Of a DNA stretch of 64,000 bases, positions 61,135-64,000 are shown piece by piece. The DNA is taken from positions 558,001 to 622,000 of the forward strand of contig NZ_JAFZ01000001.1 in the NCBI RefSeq assembly GCF_000526395.1, read 5' to 3'. The position numbers and the translations under genes were made by a program. The notes beneath the pieces are model-generated. The model made no database searches, was not told the origin of the DNA, and saw only the letters and a program-made list of their open reading frames with translations. Source of the DNA: Aminobacterium mobile DSM 12262 (lineage in GTDB: Bacteria > Synergistota > Synergistia > Synergistales > Aminobacteriaceae). Within the stretch, counting starts at the first letter, position 1. Each line of letters opens with the position of its first letter.

Positions 61135-62985
61135 GTGAGCAAAAAAGCGATACTCTTAGGTAATGAAGCGATCGCTCGCGGTATAGTAGAGGCTGGATGT
61201 GCGGTTGCTACAGCATATCCAGGCACCCCTTCGTCTGAAATTTTGCCGGCAATTGCAAGTTTTGCAGATGAGTTGGGAACGTCTACAGCTGTAGAGTGGG
61301 GAGTCAACGAAAAGGTAGCTTTTGAAATGGCTACCGCGGCAGCTTTTACAGGGCTTCGCTCTTGCGCCGTAATGAAGCAAGTAGGGTTGAATGTAGCCGC
61401 AGACCCTTTTATGAGTGCTGCTCATTTTGATATGAAAGGTGGCATGTTGCTTGTTGTCGCCGATGATCCAGGTCCTCATAGTTCCCAGACAGAACAGGAT
61501 AGCCGGTTTTTCGCTTATTTCGCTAAAGTCCCATGTTTTGATCCGGCCTCAGCAGAAGAAGCCAAGAAAATGGTTTTCGATGCGTATGAACTTTCTGAAA
61601 GACATCATATTATTGCCATGCTACGACCAAGTGTTCGAGTTGACCACTGTCGGCAAGATGTAGAATTGAGGGAAGTCCTTCCTGTTGCAGCAGATATTAA
61701 GTTTGAAAAAGACCCGGCACGGTGGGTTTGCCTCCCTGCTAGCGTGCGCATTAATCACCCCAAATTAAACAAGAAAAATGATGCCATTCGAGAGGAGTTT
61801 GAAACGCTCTATCCTCATTATAATTATGAGATTCCAGCAAAGGGCAAAGCTTCATTGGGGATTATCGCATCGGGAGTTTCTTTCTCTATAGTTATGGATA
61901 TTATAAAATCTTGGGGGCGCACTGATATTTCTGTGCTTAAAATAGGCACTCCTGTCCCTCTCCCGGTTAAGATGGTGACTAATTTTATAGACCGGCATGA
62001 GAATGTTTTAGTTCTTGAAGAGCCCTATCCCGTTGTGGAAATGCAGCTTTTAGATCGCAGCAAGGTCAAAGGACGATGGAATGGTTTTGTTCCTAGAGCC
62101 GGAGAGCTTTTGCCTGAACTCATCGAAGAGATTGTATTAAAAGCTTTGGGTGAAGAGGTAGAGAACGCTGTCGATAGCGATTTAAAATCTGCCCTTGAAG
62201 ATTTAAAGATTACCCCTCGAAAGCCCATGCTATGTCCTGGATGTCCGCATCGAGCAAGTGTTTTTTCTATACGACAAGCCATTCCTAATGCTATTAACCC
62301 TTCGGATATAGGGTGTTATACCCTTACGGTTAATCAAAAAGGCGCAGATGCTGTTATGGATATGGGAGCAGCTATAACTATGAGTTCGGGGCTTTTCCTG
62401 GCCCATAAAGTGGCGGGAAAGGAGCAGCCGATTGTAGCGACTATTGGTGATTCCACATTTTTCCATATGGGAATACCGGGCTTAGTTAGTGCTGTCTATA
62501 ATAGGCACGCCTTCGTTTTGGGTATTTTGGACAACCGTACTACAGCTATGACGGGAGCTCAATCTAATCCATCTGTGGGAGATAAACTGCGCAAGGGCGA
62601 TGAGGGGCAGGTTGTAGAAATTGAACACGTAGTGCGGGGATGTGGCGTTTCTTATGTGAAAACTCTTGAGGCTTATGACATTCAAAGTGGTAAGGAATTA
62701 GTGAAAGAAGCGTGGGAGCACGCTAGAACTCACAGGGAACCAGCTGTTCTTATTTTTAAACATCCATGTATGCTCCTTCGGGAAAAACAGGACAAAATTC
62801 CTGTTAACGTAGATCAAGATAAATGCATTGGATGTAAGTTCTGTATTAACTTCTTTAATTGTCCAGGACTTGTTTTTGATGAAGAGACCAAAAGAGCTTA
62901 TATTGACGAGCGATTCTGTGTATCCTGCGGTGTTTGTACTCAAGTATGCCCTCACGGGGCTATAGTTCCGGTAGAGGAGGCGTAA
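61135..62985 (+). CDS. iorA: Indolepyruvate:ferredoxin oxidoreductase, alpha subunit
   Basis: 616 aa from GTG 61135 behind GGAGGTGG; a longer frame from 61042 has no ribosome site and overlaps the thioesterase. Oxidatively decarboxylates aryl pyruvates (from Trp, Phe, Tyr) to aryl-acetyl-CoA with ferredoxin. The N-terminal pyrimidine domain has AYPGTPSSEI and the conserved Glu of AVEWGVNEKVAFE. The TPP domain has CPGCPHRASVF and ATIGDSTFFHMGIPGL. The C-terminal 2x[4Fe-4S] ferredoxin has CIGCKFCINFFNCP and CVSCGVCTQVCP. Reduced ferredoxin could feed the hydrogenase at 32-39 kb. Confidence 0.95.
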   Translation: MSKKAILLGNEAIARGIVEAGCAVATAYPGTPSSEILPAIASFADELGTSTAVEWGVNEKVAFEMATAAAFTGLRSCAVMKQVGLNVAADPFMSAAHFDMKGGMLLVVADDPGPHSSQTEQDSRFFAYFAKVPCFDPASAEEAKKMVFDAYELSERHHIIAMLRPSVRVDHCRQDVELREVLPVAADIKFEKDPARWVCLPASVRINHPKLNKKNDAIREEFETLYPHYNYEIPAKGKASLGIIASGVSFSIVMDIIKSWGRTDISVLKIGTPVPLPVKMVTNFIDRHENVLVLEEPYPVVEMQLLDRSKVKGRWNGFVPRAGELLPELIEEIVLKALGEEVENAVDSDLKSALEDLKITPRKPMLCPGCPHRASVFSIRQAIPNAINPSDIGCYTLTVNQKGADAVMDMGAAITMSSGLFLAHKVAGKEQPIVATIGDSTFFHMGIPGLVSAVYNRHAFVLGILDNRTTAMTGAQSNPSVGDKLRKGDEGQVVEIEHVVRGCGVSYVKTLEAYDIQSGKELVKEAWEHARTHREPAVLIFKHPCMLLREKQDKIPVNVDQDKCIGCKFCINFFNCPGLVFDEETKRAYIDERFCVSCGVCTQVCPHGAIVPVEEA

Positions 62986-62989
62986 TCTT

Positions 62990-63544
62990 ATGCAGTATGT
63001 CATCGTTGGAATAGGTGGGCAAGGGATTCTTTTTTCCACAAAAGTTTTAGGGCACATTGCTATGACTCGTGGCGAAAACGTTATGGGGAGCGAAGTCCAC
63101 GGGATGGCACAGAGGGGGGGCTCTGTAATAAGTCATTTTAAGGTGGGAGACTATAAGAGCCCATTGGTAAAAGCAGGTGAAGCAGATGTGCTTCTCGCTT
63201 TTGATCAGAATGAGGCGATACGTAATCTTCAGTTTCTTCGTAAGGAGGGCAGTTTGGTCGTAAATGTTTTTGATGAAGCGGCTTTCCATAATGATCATCT
63301 TCAAGCATATTTAGAAAAAAGGAAAATCAAGTTATTTAAGATTAAAGGGTACGATATACTCAAAAACCATATGGGGGGCAATTTTCTGTTCTTAAATGTT
63401 TTGATTCTCGGAGCTCTTTGCGCGTCCGATGTAGCTAACGTGGAGATTGGGGAAGTTCGGGAAGCTATTAAACAGCTTTCACCTGGAAAGTTTGCGGAGG
63501 CTAACCTCAAGGTTTTGAACCTCGGATATGATGCACTGCTGTAA
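62990..63544 (+). CDS. iorB: Indolepyruvate:ferredoxin oxidoreductase, beta subunit
   Basis: 184 aa, starts 4 bp after iorA behind GAGGAGG. POR gamma-type domain: YVIVGIGGQGILFSTKVLG, then SEVHGMAQRGGSVISHFKVG, which are the family hallmarks. Partner of IorA in the heterodimer. Its stop is followed by a terminator. Confidence 0.95.
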   Translation: MQYVIVGIGGQGILFSTKVLGHIAMTRGENVMGSEVHGMAQRGGSVISHFKVGDYKSPLVKAGEADVLLAFDQNEAIRNLQFLRKEGSLVVNVFDEAAFHNDHLQAYLEKRKIKLFKIKGYDILKNHMGGNFLFLNVLILGALCASDVANVEIGEVREAIKQLSPGKFAEANLKVLNLGYDALL

Positions 63545-64000
63545 ATGGAACAAAAGGTATTATCGAGGGAGCTCCCAAGGGCTCCCTCTTTTCGTTGGAC
63601 GTGGGACTATTTTTGTTGAATTGCTCGTGGTCATTGCCATTTTTTCCATTATTTCCGGTTCTTTACTTTTTTCTATTAAATATCCCTCTATATCACGATT
63701 GAAAGAAGTGGGAGCTCGTAGAGAAGCAGAACGCCTTGCCCTTTGGCTGGAATCCAGAATTGTTAGAGCACATTTTCTTCAGGAAGATTTCTCGATTCGT
63801 ATATTGCCAGAGCATATTCCCATAGATATAGTGAGGGTGAAGTGGAAGTCAATAAAATTGGAGAAGTATGAAGCTCACGGGGACGCGTGGTTTTATGTAA
63901 GTGGACGAAGTACCTTATATAGGTATAATCCGTATTGGCATACCCTTTCTCCAGCTCTCGTTTTAAATGTATTATCGGCACCGTACGGGGGGAAAGCCAT
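63531..64000 (+). CDS. Type IV pilin-like / pseudopilin protein, 5' part (runs off window)
   Basis: From about 63600 the frame encodes RGTIFVELLVVIAIFSIISG, a prepilin signature: cleavage after Gly, Glu at +5, then a long hydrophobic helix. It remains open to the window end with an ordinary soluble domain (LKEVGARREAERLALWLESR). The N-terminal leader is odd. In this frame the only upstream start is ATG 63531, which overlaps iorB and forces translation through the terminator stem. Alternatively, ATG 63545, directly after the iorB stop, gives MEQKVLSRELPRAPSFR and would join the pilin frame after a one-base shift near 63593-63599. Family is clear, start is not. Confidence 0.65.
   Translation, partial: MHCCKWNKRYYRGSSQGLPLFVGRGTIFVELLVVIAIFSIISGSLLFSIKYPSISRLKEVGARREAERLALWLESRIVRAHFLQEDFSIRILPEHIPIDIVRVKWKSIKLEKYEAHGDAWFYVSGRSTLYRYNPYWHTLSPALVLNVLSAPYGGKA
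63565..63592 (+). terminator. Terminator after iorB
   Basis: GAGGGAGC (63565-63572) / GCTCCCTC (63581-63588) perfect 8-bp stem, then TTTT. It lies within the region that would encode the leader of the following pseudopilin. Confidence 0.75.

Noticed and set aside
1-64000. Mobile elements and CRISPR arrays
   Set aside because: No transposase, integrase or phage genes and no regularly spaced short repeats were seen; the only large repeat is the fhs pair.

Overview
The window looks like chromosomal DNA of an anaerobic, amino-acid-fermenting bacterium, most likely a member of the Synergistota (Aminobacterium/Acetomicrobium type). This is inferred from gene content, not from a marker search: a glycine cleavage system, duplicated formate-tetrahydrofolate ligase, indolepyruvate:ferredoxin oxidoreductase, class III (oxygen-sensitive) ribonucleotide reductase, a TRAP transporter, a tungstate transporter, and a HydABCSL-type NAD-linked [NiFe] hydrogenase with a bifurcation-type flavin subunit. 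Gene density is high. Shine-Dalgarno sequences are strong and decide many starts, and several genes start with GTG or TTG. No insertion sequence, prophage or CRISPR array was seen.

Layout. 1-2.5 kb: end of an M24 peptidase, an M20 amidohydrolase and a GntR/FCD regulator. 2.7-9.6 kb (minus): lipoate ligase lplA and gcvT-gcvH-gcvPA-gcvPB-lpd behind a structured leader. 9.8-13.7 kb: ferric-type ABC importer. 13.8-16.4 kb: second lipoate ligase, DEDDh exonuclease and family 4 uracil-DNA glycosylase. 16.5-22.7 kb (minus): nucleoside (BMP-family) ABC importer with an exported 5'-nucleotidase. 22.8-25.9 kb (minus): nrdD, nrdG and a separate 50-codon gene carrying the glycyl-radical motif that NrdD lacks, preceded by paired NrdR-like boxes. 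26-31.8 kb: PEP carboxykinase, MATE pump and TupABC. 32.1-39.8 kb: hydrogenase operon with maturation protease and a Cys/His-tailed small protein. 39.8-43.3 kb: EamA transporter, an unrecognised 472-aa protein and a DUF362/ferredoxin protein. 43.3-44.7 kb: a yybP-ykoY (Mn2+) riboswitch in front of a lone OadB-type Na+ pump subunit. 44.7-46.9 kb: archease and RtcB behind an attenuator-like leader. 47-59 kb: one-carbon island (fhs1-folD, PucR regulator, M20 hydrolase, TRAP transporter, ftcD, fchA, fhs2) bounded by two nearly identical fhs copies. 59-64 kb: tRNA-Ser relic, lepB, tRNA-Ser(UGA), CoA-binding protein, thioesterase, iorAB and the start of a pseudopilin gene.

How they fit. Glycine cleavage and formimino transfer both feed one-carbon units to tetrahydrofolate. 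FchA, FolD and Fhs interconvert these and can end in formate plus ATP. Reduced ferredoxin from IorAB and NADH from Lpd could be used together by the hydrogenase to make H2. The nucleotidase and BMP importer form a nucleoside salvage route.

The strongest leads are the split glycyl-radical domain of NrdD, the Mn2+ riboswitch controlling an orphan OadB-like membrane protein, and the near-identical fhs pair.
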